A DNA stretch of 64,000 bases, taken from NCBI GenBank assembly GCA_023269825.1, contig JAGDWI010000003.1, forward strand, positions 186,001 to 250,000. The letters are read 5' to 3'. A program made the position numbers and the translations under genes. The DNA comes from Desulfurococcaceae archaeon (GTDB taxonomy: Archaea; Thermoproteota; Thermoprotei_A; Sulfolobales; Desulfurococcaceae). The notes beneath the pieces are model-generated. The model was not told where the DNA came from and did no database searches. It saw only the letters and a list, made by a program, of their open reading frames with translations. Positions 17,308 to 26,101 of the stretch are shown piece by piece (position 1 is the stretch's first letter; each line of letters starts with the position of its first letter).

Positions 17308-17820
17308 TCATTAACTACGATGATTAGACCTTATAGTACTCACCCATGATGACACAGTCGTCACTTAAACCATGACAAAGTGAAAATAAGCTTCAAACCC
17401 TGCGGGAATCGTGGAACTCGAGGTCTCAGATTACGAAGTAACATGTACAGTGACAACATGAAAATACTTACTCGTACTCATCCATGAGATCCCGGTAGCT
17501 ATGATTTCACTTCCTGAATGCCTCCGCGGATGAGAGATGTAGTCTCGAATAGATTCGGTAAATCAGTGAACCAATCCAAGGGAACTCTCGCTCTTCAGAG
17601 GGAAAGGAGGTTGTTTGGTGATTAAACTTGGTAGCAATGAGTAATGGCTGAGTTTATGCTTTAACTAGTTCTCTGTATAGTGTTGCGAGGTCTATGTGTT
17701 CTATGCAGTTGTGTAGTCTCAGACCTCGCCGCCTTACCAGAAACCCTTACTCTTTGAAGCGAGAAGGAAGTTAGAAAAGAAGACTCATTTTTAGATAGAA
17801 AGAGGGTTTTATGAGTGTTT
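17308..17820. other. 513-base gene-free region with a transposon fossil
   Basis: No intact gene. It contains the TnpB tail fossil at 17518-17625 and, on the minus strand, a 24-codon open stretch (17654-17728) reading VRRRGLRLHNCIEHIDLATL with a preceding stop and no start; I could not assign it. The remainder looks like decayed sequence. Confidence 0.5.
17518..17625 (+). mobile_element. Fossil of an IS200/IS605-family TnpB C-terminus
   Basis: Translation from 17518 gives MPPRMRDVVSNRFGKSVNQS, then KGTLALQRE and a TAA stop at 17623. This corresponds to the C-terminal tail of crenarchaeal TnpB proteins, which typically reads like APQMTDVxPNRWGEPVNxxxG. The same tail is found at 24.66-24.78 kb. 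The zinc ribbon and RuvC parts are absent. The assignment rests on recognition of this tail and its recurrence. Confidence 0.55.
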
Positions 17821-18651
17821 TCACTGGTGAGATCGGAGCCAGTTCATTATCGTATCTAAGACTACTTGGTTATTTTTCTCGTTTAAGATCTCGTGTTTCA
17901 TCTGGGGAAATATTTTTAGCTGTTTATCTTCTACTTTAAGAGCATTGTATAGTCTGTAAGAGGCCTCAACTGGAACTATTTGATCATTTTCTCCGTGCAT
18001 AATTAGTGCTGGTACTTTGATATCATCAACGTATCTCCAGACTCTCGTCGACGCACCGTAGAGCTCCGAGATAAGTTTCATTGTGAGAGTTTTAATCACC
18101 AATGGATCTTCAATATACCTTCTACCTACATCAAGATCCGTTGAGAGCTCTGAGGGATTTATCGGTATTTTCGCTCTACTCTTAGGAGAAATAGCGTTAA
18201 CTAGTGATATAAGGATCTTCATGAGAATGGGTAACGGTAAGTAAACAGCTGCTCCACTCGTAATCAATGTTTCAATGTTTTTACCGATTAAACCAGCGTA
18301 GTAAACTGATATTAAACCCCCCATGCTGTGCCCGAATAAGTGGACACTACTATACCCGGTTCTCTCAACTATGTTTTTAATGAAGAACTCTAAGTCGTAA
18401 ACGAATTCTTCAAATTTTTTCACGTAGCCTTTCTCAGTTTTCTCAGCTGTTCTACCGTGACCCCTTAAGTCCATCATGCAGAAACCATAACCGTTTTTAG
18501 CTAAGTATTCTCCTAGGTGAGTATATCTGCCACTATGCTCTGCGAGCCCGTGAACTCCTACAACAACATCCTTACTTTCACTGGGAAACCAGCACCTGTA
18601 AAACACCTCTATCCCTGTATTTAAAGACAAGAATTCTTCCACTTTGTTCAA
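17821..18651 (-). CDS. Alpha/beta hydrolase, lysophospholipase/monoacylglycerol lipase type
   Basis: A 276-residue serine hydrolase. The oxyanion segment VGVHGLAEHSGRY and nucleophile elbow GHSMGG (Ser109) match the monoglyceride-lipase/PldB group (Hydrolase_4). The acid is the Asp in HGENDQIVP and the His is in QMKHEIL near the C-terminus. Cytoplasmic, with no signal peptide. The substrate (acylglycerol or another ester) is not certain. It diverges from the PTS genes. Confidence 0.85.
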   Translation of the reverse strand: MNKVEEFLSLNTGIEVFYRCWFPSESKDVVVGVHGLAEHSGRYTHLGEYLAKNGYGFCMMDLRGHGRTAEKTEKGYVKKFEEFVYDLEFFIKNIVERTGYSSVHLFGHSMGGLISVYYAGLIGKNIETLITSGAAVYLPLPILMKILISLVNAISPKSRAKIPINPSELSTDLDVGRRYIEDPLVIKTLTMKLISELYGASTRVWRYVDDIKVPALIMHGENDQIVPVEASYRLYNALKVEDKQLKIFPQMKHEILNEKNNQVVLDTIMNWLRSHQ

Positions 18652-18778
18652 GCAACCACCCTGAATAACTATAACAGTCTCTGAGGCATTTATTCCTGGT
18701 CAATTAGTTCCATTTAAATGTCTTCCGCGATAAAATATTTTTGAAGATGAAAAATAATAACTAGTTCTGGTGCAATGC

Positions 18779-19051
18779 ATGGATATATTTGTTTTAAACG
18801 TGAATGCTTCTGATCGCTATGAACTATTATATTCCCTCGCTAAGAAACTGCATGAACTAGGCTATGTTAAAGATACTTATCTCAAAGCATTAATAAATAG
18901 GGAAGAAAACTACCCTACGGGACTAGTAGTTAATGAGAGATTCCACGTAGCTATTCCACATGCGGACGTTGAACACGTTGAAAAAGAAGCATTGGTAGTT
19001 GTTAAAACACACCGTAGAATAACCTTTAGGAAAATGGATAGGGTGGCCTAG
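18779..19051 (+). pseudogene. PTS EIIA, galactitol/fructose type, truncated by an internal deletion
   Basis: About 90 residues of an EIIA phosphocarrier (family length about 150). The acceptor His61 lies in VAIPHADVEHV, and YPTGLVVNERFHVAIPH matches GatA-type proteins. Coding similarity stops at ITFRKMD, where EIIA normally continues for 60 more residues; the frame then ends within 4 codons (TAG at 19049). The next recognisable codons belong to the middle of GatC in another frame. ATG at 18779 is preferred, with GGTG 6 bases upstream; GTG at 18770 also opens the frame. Confidence 0.8.
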
Positions 19052-20159
19052 TGCTGCAGCCATCGCTTTCGGATCCATAGTTGGAATAAGCATGATACCA
19101 ATAGTGCTAGTTGTTAACCTGGTTTTACTAGCTCTCAAAGTAACTCGCACCGTTAACATCGATGTCTGGAACTACTGGCACATGGCATTCGTTGCTAGCC
19201 TTGTCTACATATATACAGGTGATTACTTACTCGGCGTGTTAGCAGGTATAACTATGACTGTTGCACTGCTAGTCATAGCTGATGAAACAGGCCCAATGAT
19301 ACAGGAAATGCTTGGGAGCCCCGCGATATCGCTGCCACACGGTTTCTCCGCTCCCTACGCTATACTAGCATACCCATTCGCGAAGTTATTCGATAAAATA
19401 CCATTCTTAGCTAAGGTGAAAGCTGACCCTGAGACCATTAGAGCTAAACTAGGATTACTCGGTGAAACACCTGTACTAGGAGCAATATTGGGCTTCCTAC
19501 TATCCGTTATTGCCAGACAAGACTACAAAGTAGTAGCTGCTACTACAATAGGATTAGCTGCTGTAATGCTTCTACTGCCTAGGATGGTTAAAATACTTAT
19601 GGAGGGCCTTGTCCCAATAGCTGACTCTGTGAGAGACTACTTCGTTAAGAGATATGCAGGTAAGAGAGAAATATACATAGGGTTAGATTCAGCTATTGCA
19701 ACAGGGCACCCAGCAGTTATAGCTACCGCGTTGATCCTAATTCCAATATTCATAGTTGAAATGCTTGTACCGTGGAATAGAATACTATTACTAGCCGATC
19801 TCCCTGTAATAGTCTTCATGATGTGTATGGCTGTACCAGTGTTCAAGTATGATATAGTTAAAAGCGTTATATTCGGCGCCATCATAAACCTACTTGGCTT
19901 ATGGATGGGTACGAACATAATGCACATTTACACTGAGACCGCGAAATACGTTGGATTCCCAATACCATCCGGCTACGTTTACGTATCCAGTATTTGTGAT
20001 GGAATGAACCCGTTCACCTGGCTATTGGTGAGAGTCAACGATCTAGGATACATAGGCGGTATAGCGGTAATGTTGGCAATTATAGTAGTATGCAGCGTAA
20101 TAGGCTACATGAGAGAGAAGAAGCGTGGAGCAACATTAGCTCCTGCAACCACGGCTTAA
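19035..20159 (+). pseudogene. PTS EIIC, galactitol (GatC) type, missing its N-terminal part
   Basis: A polytopic membrane permease related to GatC. The coding frame is recognisable from TGG at 19035 (WIGWPSAAAIAFGS, equal to the GWPG region about residue 90 of E. coli GatC) through VNIDVWNYWHM, SLPHGFSAPYAILA, and IGLDSAIATGHPAVIATAL to the C-terminus. About 85-90 N-terminal residues are gone. The first ATG in frame is at 19092, giving 355 residues versus about 450 in the family. Together with the EIIA end, this shows one deletion removing the EIIA tail, all of EIIB and the EIIC head. A shortened protein may still be made, but transport is doubtful. Confidence 0.78.
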
Positions 20160-20247
20160 CGGAACCATTTTTACCTTCGTTTAAGTTTAATTCAACTTTT
20201 TAAATCCCTCTTACCTAAACCTAGTGATTAAGTATGTGTGAGGTTTC

Positions 20248-21161
20248 ATGGTTGAGAAACCGGTTGTCCTAGGAGGATTAAATGGAGAACACTTAGCAAT
20301 AGAATTAGCTGATCTAGGGGCTTTGAACTCGGATACGTTGAAGTAAAGAAATTCCCCGATGGAGAAACATATGTCAGGGTCTTAACTGATGTAACAGATA
20401 GAAAAGTGGTTTACATTAATAGTTTACAAAGAAACGTTAATGATTCATTAGTTGAAACAATTCTAACGCTTGATGCTCTCAGGGATCTAGGGGCCAGGGA
20501 GATCATCGCTGTAGTACCGTACATGAGTTATGCAAGGCAAGACGCGAGGTTTAACCCTGGTGAAGCCGTGAGTATACAGACAATTGCTAAAGTATTCAGC
20601 TTGCTGAGAATAGATTACTTGATTACAGTAGACATGCATTTACACAGAATAAGCGATCCGAATAAATTATTCAACACTAGGTTTTATAATATAACAGGCG
20701 TAAGAGAGCTCGCTAAATACTTCAAAACAAAGCATGAAATAAGAAGAAACGAAACAATTATAATAGGTCCAGATGAAGAAGCTGAGCAATGGGCTAAAAT
20801 AATGAGCAGTGAGCTCGGAGGACTAGAGTACTCAATACTCGAGAAAAAGAGAATTTCAGCGGAAAAAGTCTTAATCGATACACGTGGTGTTAACGTGAAG
20901 GATAAAAAAGTAATCATAGTGGATGATATAATAAGCACTGGTGGCACAATAGTGGAAGCTGTGAAAGGCTTAAGGGAGCTAGGAGCTGAAGATATCATGG
21001 TTGGAACAGTGCACCCATTACTGATTGGAGACGCGTATAATAAACTACTGCGTTTAAAGCTAAAAGACCTAGTGGGAACCAACACTATTCTGAGTCCTAT
21101 AAGCAAAGTAAGTGTTGCACCCGCTGTTCTTGAAGCATTAGCATCCATTAAAGCAATTTAG
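20248..21161 (+). pseudogene. prs: Ribose-phosphate pyrophosphokinase (PRPP synthase) with a frameshift
   Basis: PRPP synthase makes PRPP from ribose 5-phosphate and ATP. The gene starts at ATG 20248 (MVEKPVVLGGLNGEHLAIEL) and breaks at the CTAGGGGC run near 20315-20321: a one-base loss shifts the frame, after which FELGYVEVKKFPDGETYVRV continues without interruption. Downstream are the catalytic and PRPP-binding segments (YMSYARQDARF; TVDMHLHRI; VDDIISTGGT). Only one discontinuity is seen in about 304 codons and the rest is well preserved, so a sequencing error or a very recent mutation is likely. Restarting at GTG 20406 would lose the N-terminal strand. Confidence 0.82.
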
Positions 21162-21174
21162 AAAACCGAGTGAT

Positions 21175-21190
21175 GTAGATTTAAATCTAC
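21175..21190. repeat. 16-bp perfect palindrome after prs
   Basis: GTAGATTTAAATCTAC is its own reverse complement and lies 14 bases after the prs stop, before the Enzyme I gene. It could be an operator half-site pair or a weak stem; no T run follows. Confidence 0.4.
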
Positions 21191-21355
21191 TAAGATAACT
21201 TGTAAACTTTGAGAGAATGCCTGAGCGCGTTTTTAATATAACTCATCTATATGTTGAACTTTAACCCAGGCGTTCTATGAGTTTATTACAGTAATGTTTT
21301 AAAATTATATCTCAGATTTTTACTCGAGGAGAGGAATTTCAGAGGGAGAATTCTT

Positions 21356-23074
21356 TTGAAAACGTACCATGGATTACCTGCATCACCAGGCATAACAATA
21401 GCGAGAGCTAGGAAGTACGCCCGCGTGAATCTATTAAACCTAGTGCCCGAGGACTGTGCTTCAATAGATGTATCCGTTGAAGCATCTAGAATAAATCATG
21501 CTTTAATGGAGGCTAAGAGACGGTTAGAAAACATGAGAAGCATCTACGCTGAGAAAGAGCTAGTGGATGCTCTAGGGTACATTGTTGAAAGCATTGCTCA
21601 AGAAGCATTAGAATTAGTGAATAGTGAGAGAATATGCAGTAGTCTCGCAGTTAAAAGAATCTACGAGAAATACGCTGAGATGCTTAGATCTACTGGTAGT
21701 CAGTTATTCGCTTTTAGAGAAGTAGATTTAAGGGTTGCAGCTGAATTACTGCTGGGAAGTATTCTAGGTGAAAGCGGCCGCCAGTTACCAATGGAACTAG
21801 CCGATAAAGTGATTATTAGCGAAGAGCTCGGGATAACGGAGTTCTTCGAGTTACTTAAACTAAACATAAAGGGATTAGTGACGAGGAGCGGTGGAGTAAC
21901 ATCACATGTCGCTATTGTTGCCAGGTGTAATGGTATTCCATACGTTATCGTTCCACAGTTGAATATCAGTGATTTCGCGGACGACTCAAGAGTTATCATT
22001 GATGCTCTAAATGGACTGGTAATCCTTGAACCTGATGATTCAACGTTGAAAACATATGAAGTCAAAGCTGAAAACTACTGGAAAGCACTTGAACAAATAG
22101 CTAAATATGCATACGAAAAAGCTGTAACTACAGATGAGTACAGTGTAAAAGTGCTATGTAATGTGGGTAACTTAGAGGAGGCTAGACTAGCCTCCACTCT
22201 AGGATGCGACGGCGTTGGGCTTTTCAGAATAGAGTTCCTCTACATGCGGGATAAACCACCCACTGTATCGGAACTCCGCGATGTATTCGAGAAAACTGCT
22301 TCCTTCTTCGAAAACAAACCCGTGGTTATACGTGCACCAGATATTGGGGGAGATAAACCGGTTCCCTACATATCAATGAAGGAGAATAACCCGTTTATGG
22401 GTTTACGTGGAATTCGCCTCCTATTAGAGTATAAGGAGGATTTATTTATACCATTCATTGAAGCCTTCCTCGAAGCTTTCAAAAGTCACAATAACTTGAA
22501 GTTGCTTTTACCCATGGTTAGTAGAGTATCCGAGGTACTTGAAACAGTTAAGTTAATTGAGGAAACAGCTAAGAAAATGAATATTGATGACTCAAACCTC
22601 GAGCTAGGAGTAATGGTTGAAGTTCCTTCAACAGCTATACTCATCGACAAATTCGCTGAGACAGGTAAAATACGCTTCGTAAGCTACGGAACAAATGATT
22701 TAACGCAATACGTACTAGCCGTTGATAGAACAAACCCTAAAGTAGGAGTAATATATGATGATTTAGACCCATCCGTTCTAAGACTACTAAGTTTCTCGAT
22801 GAGTAAAGCCGCTGAAAACAATCTCGAAGTAGAGGTCTGCGGAGAACTTGCCAGCAGGCAACTAGCAATACCAATACTATTATCACTGGGAGTGAAAGGG
22901 CTCAGCGTTAATTACAGTGTAGTAGGAGTAGTGAAATATACTGTGCGAGGTACAAGTTTAGAAGAAGTTAAAAAACAAGTACCTCCACAAGTACTAAACT
23001 CTAGTAATAGCCAAGAAGTAAGAGAAGCTCTGAAACAGTATTTATCGTTAAAGGGGTTAGCTCTACTCGGATAG
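21356..23074 (+). CDS. ptsI: PTS Enzyme I (phosphoenolpyruvate-protein phosphotransferase)
   Basis: A 572-residue protein, full family length. It would take phosphate from PEP onto a His and pass it to HPr. The N-terminal HPr-binding helical domain spans about residues 30-145; the phospho-His domain has SGGVTSHVAIVAR with His184; the C-terminal PEP-utilising barrel has APDIGGDKP, MVEVPSTAILI, SYGTNDLTQYVLAVDR and CGELAS with the catalytic Cys. All key residues are present. TTG at 21356 is preceded by AGAGGGAG. No HPr gene is found in the window, and the nearby EIIA/EIIC are broken, so the protein may be an orphan. PTS is rare in Archaea and known among crenarchaea from Thermofilum. Confidence 0.93.
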   Translation: MKTYHGLPASPGITIARARKYARVNLLNLVPEDCASIDVSVEASRINHALMEAKRRLENMRSIYAEKELVDALGYIVESIAQEALELVNSERICSSLAVKRIYEKYAEMLRSTGSQLFAFREVDLRVAAELLLGSILGESGRQLPMELADKVIISEELGITEFFELLKLNIKGLVTRSGGVTSHVAIVARCNGIPYVIVPQLNISDFADDSRVIIDALNGLVILEPDDSTLKTYEVKAENYWKALEQIAKYAYEKAVTTDEYSVKVLCNVGNLEEARLASTLGCDGVGLFRIEFLYMRDKPPTVSELRDVFEKTASFFENKPVVIRAPDIGGDKPVPYISMKENNPFMGLRGIRLLLEYKEDLFIPFIEAFLEAFKSHNNLKLLLPMVSRVSEVLETVKLIEETAKKMNIDDSNLELGVMVEVPSTAILIDKFAETGKIRFVSYGTNDLTQYVLAVDRTNPKVGVIYDDLDPSVLRLLSFSMSKAAENNLEVEVCGELASRQLAIPILLSLGVKGLSVNYSVVGVVKYTVRGTSLEEVKKQVPPQVLNSSNSQEVREALKQYLSLKGLALLG

Positions 23075-23098
23075 CTTCTTACACTGCTTTCTCTCTTT

Positions 23099-23761
23099 TC
23101 AATTGTAAGCGCTAATGTTGCTGATTAAACCCTTCTCCACTAGGATTTTTTCTATTTCCCTGATCACCTCGTCCGTGGGCTTGGATGCATCTACTTTTAC
23201 CAGTAGGTTCTTTGTTCTATAGTAATTTATTATTGGCTGAAACGTCTCCAAGTATAGTTTATATCTTTGCTTAAGTATCTCGGGGTTATCATCGCTTCTT
23301 TTCTCTAATCGAGAACCACAATTATCGCATATGTTATCGTATCTTGGGGGTTTCCATTGGGTATTATATATTGCACCACACTTTGGGCACACTAGTCTCC
23401 CAAGCGCTCTTTCAATTATTACCTCCAGTGGTGCATCGAGAAGAATTGCAGCGTCTATTTTAGTGAAAGCATCTAATGCTATTGCTTGATTAAGAGTCCT
23501 CGGAAAACCATCCAGTATGAATCCCTTTGAGCAATTTGGTTCAAGCAGTTTCTTGAATACGAATGGTAACACTAGTTCATCGGGTACAAGTAAACCATTA
23601 TCAACATATTGTTTAATTAGTTTCCCAAACTCCGTGCTTTTAGCTACTTCTTCGCGAAAGAGACTGCCAGTTGAAATATGCGGTATTCCATACTTCGCCG
23701 AAAGAGCTTTCGCACATGTTCCCTTACCAACACTCGGAGGACCTATTAGCACTAGTTTCAC
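23099..23761 (-). CDS. adk: Adenylate kinase, zinc-binding bacterial-type
   Basis: A 220-residue nucleoside monophosphate kinase (AMP + ATP to 2 ADP). P-loop GPPSVGKGT at 7-15, AMP-binding STGSLFREE and GFPRTL, and a long LID with four zinc cysteines (Cys125, 128, 145, 148). This is the Adk form common in bacteria rather than the shorter trimeric archaeal AdkA. It converges with ptsI across a 24-base gap. Confidence 0.92.
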   Translation of the reverse strand: MKLVLIGPPSVGKGTCAKALSAKYGIPHISTGSLFREEVAKSTEFGKLIKQYVDNGLLVPDELVLPFVFKKLLEPNCSKGFILDGFPRTLNQAIALDAFTKIDAAILLDAPLEVIIERALGRLVCPKCGAIYNTQWKPPRYDNICDNCGSRLEKRSDDNPEILKQRYKLYLETFQPIINYYRTKNLLVKVDASKPTDEVIREIEKILVEKGLISNISAYN

Positions 23762-24011
23762 TACTACTCACCACTATATTGTTATCATGGCATACATAAT
23801 TAAAGAAATGGTTGCAACTGAAACACTCGCTTTTCAAGGACGGATGGAATGTAACCAGGAAATCTATAATAAGACCAGTTGCAATACTGGATTACGGTTA
23901 AAGGAGATGTAGTTTTGTTTCAGGGATGATAGACTTAGACTTGTCTCTAGGCGTGACGTTGACCGCAGACTCTATTCCCTGGTAGCGTTTTACAAAGAGC
24001 AATTTGGAGAT

Positions 24012-24674
24012 GTGTTTTTTCTTGGTCAAAGAGTCTATGATCCGAGAACCCTCTTGCTTACTCAGGAGTACCTTGAATCAGATAAACTAGCACTAGTATT
24101 GAGAAGTGTTTTATTTGAGGGTTACAATGTTCCAATAATAGTTATTACTGGTAAAAACGGCAAACACTTCGTTGTCGACGGTCACCACAGGGTCCTTGTT
24201 TACGCATGGCTCCGTAGAAGAGTACTTGGTTACACTCTACTAATACCCAAATACTCTCCACGAGTTGCCAGGACATTACTTGAAGTCAACGTAATTAATC
24301 CAATCAATACCCCCGTGGAATTATTCTGCTGGAGACACATCGTTAACACAACTAGGTTCATTGAAAAACAACATGGAATACTAGCTGAGGTTTGGTTTGA
24401 GGAAATACCAATAACTAAGCTAAAACCAACAGAGCCACCTATACGTGGATCACCTAAACCGCATGAATCATCATTAAATTGTCCTATACTAGTTTACAAG
24501 CTGAATAATGAATACTACGTTATCGATGGACATCACAGAGTTTGCGTCAAGCTTCTAGCAGGCGAGAAGAATATTTCATCCCTAGTATTCACATTGGGGA
24601 AGGAAATAGGCTTAGTGAAAACAGCTAGAACAATTGGTTGCATCGAGTTTAACGAGGAGTATTGTGGAAACTGA
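24012..24674 (+). CDS. SerK-like ParB/Srx-fold protein with two DGHHR motifs
   Basis: A 220-residue product related to the ParB/sulfiredoxin fold group that includes archaeal free-serine kinase SerK. The catalytic-type motif VVDGHHRV is at Asp56 and a second, VIDGHHRV, at Asp172, so two half-domains may be present. The frame continues upstream of GTG 24012 as coding-like sequence (RDDRLRLVSRRDVDRRLYSL), but no start codon lies between TAG at 23910-23912 and 24012. ATG at 23907 is directly followed by that TAG, and AAAGGAG lies just before it. The gene may therefore be damaged at its 5' end or start at GTG 24012 without the first about 33 residues. The kinase function is an inference. Confidence 0.6.
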   Translation: MFFLGQRVYDPRTLLLTQEYLESDKLALVLRSVLFEGYNVPIIVITGKNGKHFVVDGHHRVLVYAWLRRRVLGYTLLIPKYSPRVARTLLEVNVINPINTPVELFCWRHIVNTTRFIEKQHGILAEVWFEEIPITKLKPTEPPIRGSPKPHESSLNCPILVYKLNNEYYVIDGHHRVCVKLLAGEKNISSLVFTLGKEIGLVKTARTIGCIEFNEEYCGN

Positions 24675-24784
24675 TCCCTGAAGGAACCGGGATCCCCTCT
24701 GTTGTGGTTCACTGGTTCCCCGCATGTATTCGGGGTTACATCTATCATATGTGGGGCAGTCGGAGTGGCCAGAGATCCCTCTAC
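24660..24784 (-). mobile_element. Fossil of an IS200/IS605-family TnpB C-terminus
   Basis: On the minus strand from 24784 the frame reads VEGSLATPTAPHMIDVTPNT, then CGEPVNHNRGDPGSFRD, which matches the C-terminal tail of crenarchaeal TnpB (TAPQMTDVTPNRWGEPVN-like). A stop (TAA, 24785-24787) precedes it and the conserved catalytic part is absent. Its 3' end runs into the SerK-like gene, antisense. Confidence 0.6.
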
Positions 24785-24990
24785 TTAAACTGGTTTACAT
24801 GTTGCCCCTAAGCCCGCTACCGGATGCAGGAAGTGTAACCACATTCAACACAACTAATCACCATGAGCAATCAAGCAAAAAACTATATAAGCTCACCGCA
24901 CTCATCCATTCCTCGAAAAGTATGGCCCCCTCATAGCTTCGTTCAACTAAGTTTAATGGAGAATTATCTAAGTACTTACATCATTTATCA
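24675..24990. other. 316-base gene-free region
   Basis: Holds the TnpB tail fossil at its left end and nothing else that I can support. The right part (24850-24990) is AT-rich and would contain the terminators or promoters of flanking convergent genes. Confidence 0.4.
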
Positions 24991-25857
24991 TTAAATCTCG
25001 TAAACCACTCTGTACCCACTATGTATCTTATGCATGTTCTTCTTGAGTTTCCCCAGTAACACTGCTTCACCTTGGAGCCCGGTACAGTGGCCTGCGTGTG
25101 CTTCAATTAACCCTTCACCTAGTAACTCTCTTACAACTCTTTCAGCTTCTTCTAGATTAGAGTTTGCTAGGTGAAATCCACCAAATAATATAACGTCACT
25201 ACTTCCCGTTATCTTCCTCGCTTGCCTAGCTATATTAGATACGCCGCTGTGCGAGCAACCTGCAATAGTTAAGACTATGTCTCCTAGTTTTACCGCTAAA
25301 GCAGTATCATCCAACATTGGTTCATCCACGATTTCACCGTCTCGAATAGTTTTAAATGTTTTCACAGCGTAGCTGTTGTCGTAGTATCTTTCAATCTCAC
25401 CCAGGAACCATACTCCCGGCGATATTTCAAGTGGTTTACGAGATAATACTAGCTCGAATTCCTGGAGCACTTTCCTAGTGTCAGGTGTTAAACCTACATT
25501 AAATCTCAGGAATCCCCTTGATTCAGCGTAACAAGGTTTAAATATATCAGGGTGAGCTATGATGGGTTTATTTTTCAATGAGTTTAAGATGCTTGGTGTT
25601 CCACCCGTGTGATCGTAGTGTCTATGAGAGAATACAATATAGTTAACTCCCGCTAAATCTACGCTAAGCAGCTTAGAGTTCTCTATTAGTCCACGTCCAG
25701 TTCTACCAGTGTCGAACAAGACGCGGAGCTCTTCGTCGCTATCATAGTGAATAGTTACAAGCACGCTAAACCCGTGTTCACCAAAGAGCTCGGTGAAACC
25801 AGTATAGTCTTCAACCAATACTAATACTTCAACCTTTGAAACAGCGATCTTAGACAA
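24991..25857 (-). CDS. Metallo-beta-lactamase-fold hydrolase (MJ0301/RFAP-synthase-annotated family)
   Basis: A 288-residue protein with the metal motif SHRHYDHTGG (His78, His80, Asp82, His83), later His in GGFHLAN and AHAGHCTG. The FDTGRTGRGLIEN segment is typical of the archaeal family often annotated as dihydropterin ribofuranosyl-aminobenzene phosphate synthase, a name with uncertain support. It is cytoplasmic. The reaction is not known. Confidence 0.8.
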   Translation of the reverse strand: MSKIAVSKVEVLVLVEDYTGFTELFGEHGFSVLVTIHYDSDEELRVLFDTGRTGRGLIENSKLLSVDLAGVNYIVFSHRHYDHTGGTPSILNSLKNKPIIAHPDIFKPCYAESRGFLRFNVGLTPDTRKVLQEFELVLSRKPLEISPGVWFLGEIERYYDNSYAVKTFKTIRDGEIVDEPMLDDTALAVKLGDIVLTIAGCSHSGVSNIARQARKITGSSDVILFGGFHLANSNLEEAERVVRELLGEGLIEAHAGHCTGLQGEAVLLGKLKKNMHKIHSGYRVVYEI

Positions 25858-26101
25858 TATTTACCCCAAGTAACATGTTTAATAGCAACTAGAATATAAC
25901 GATAACGACTTTAGCTGTTATAGTGGCGGTATTATCAACTACAGTAGTAACTTATCTCACTGTAGGAAAGGAATAAACATTTTTATTTCTCGAACAATTA
26001 TTAATTATCCTTGAAACTTAGACTACTTTAACTATTAGGTACTTTTTTATAGCGTAAAATATTTCTTACTAGATGATTTCACTAATAGGGGGATTTTACA
26101 C

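Noticed and set aside
17654-17728. 24-codon open stretch on the minus strand (LRLHNCIEHIDLATLYREL)
   Set aside because: Reads like protein but has a stop shortly upstream, no start codon and no identifiable family; mentioned only as intergenic content.
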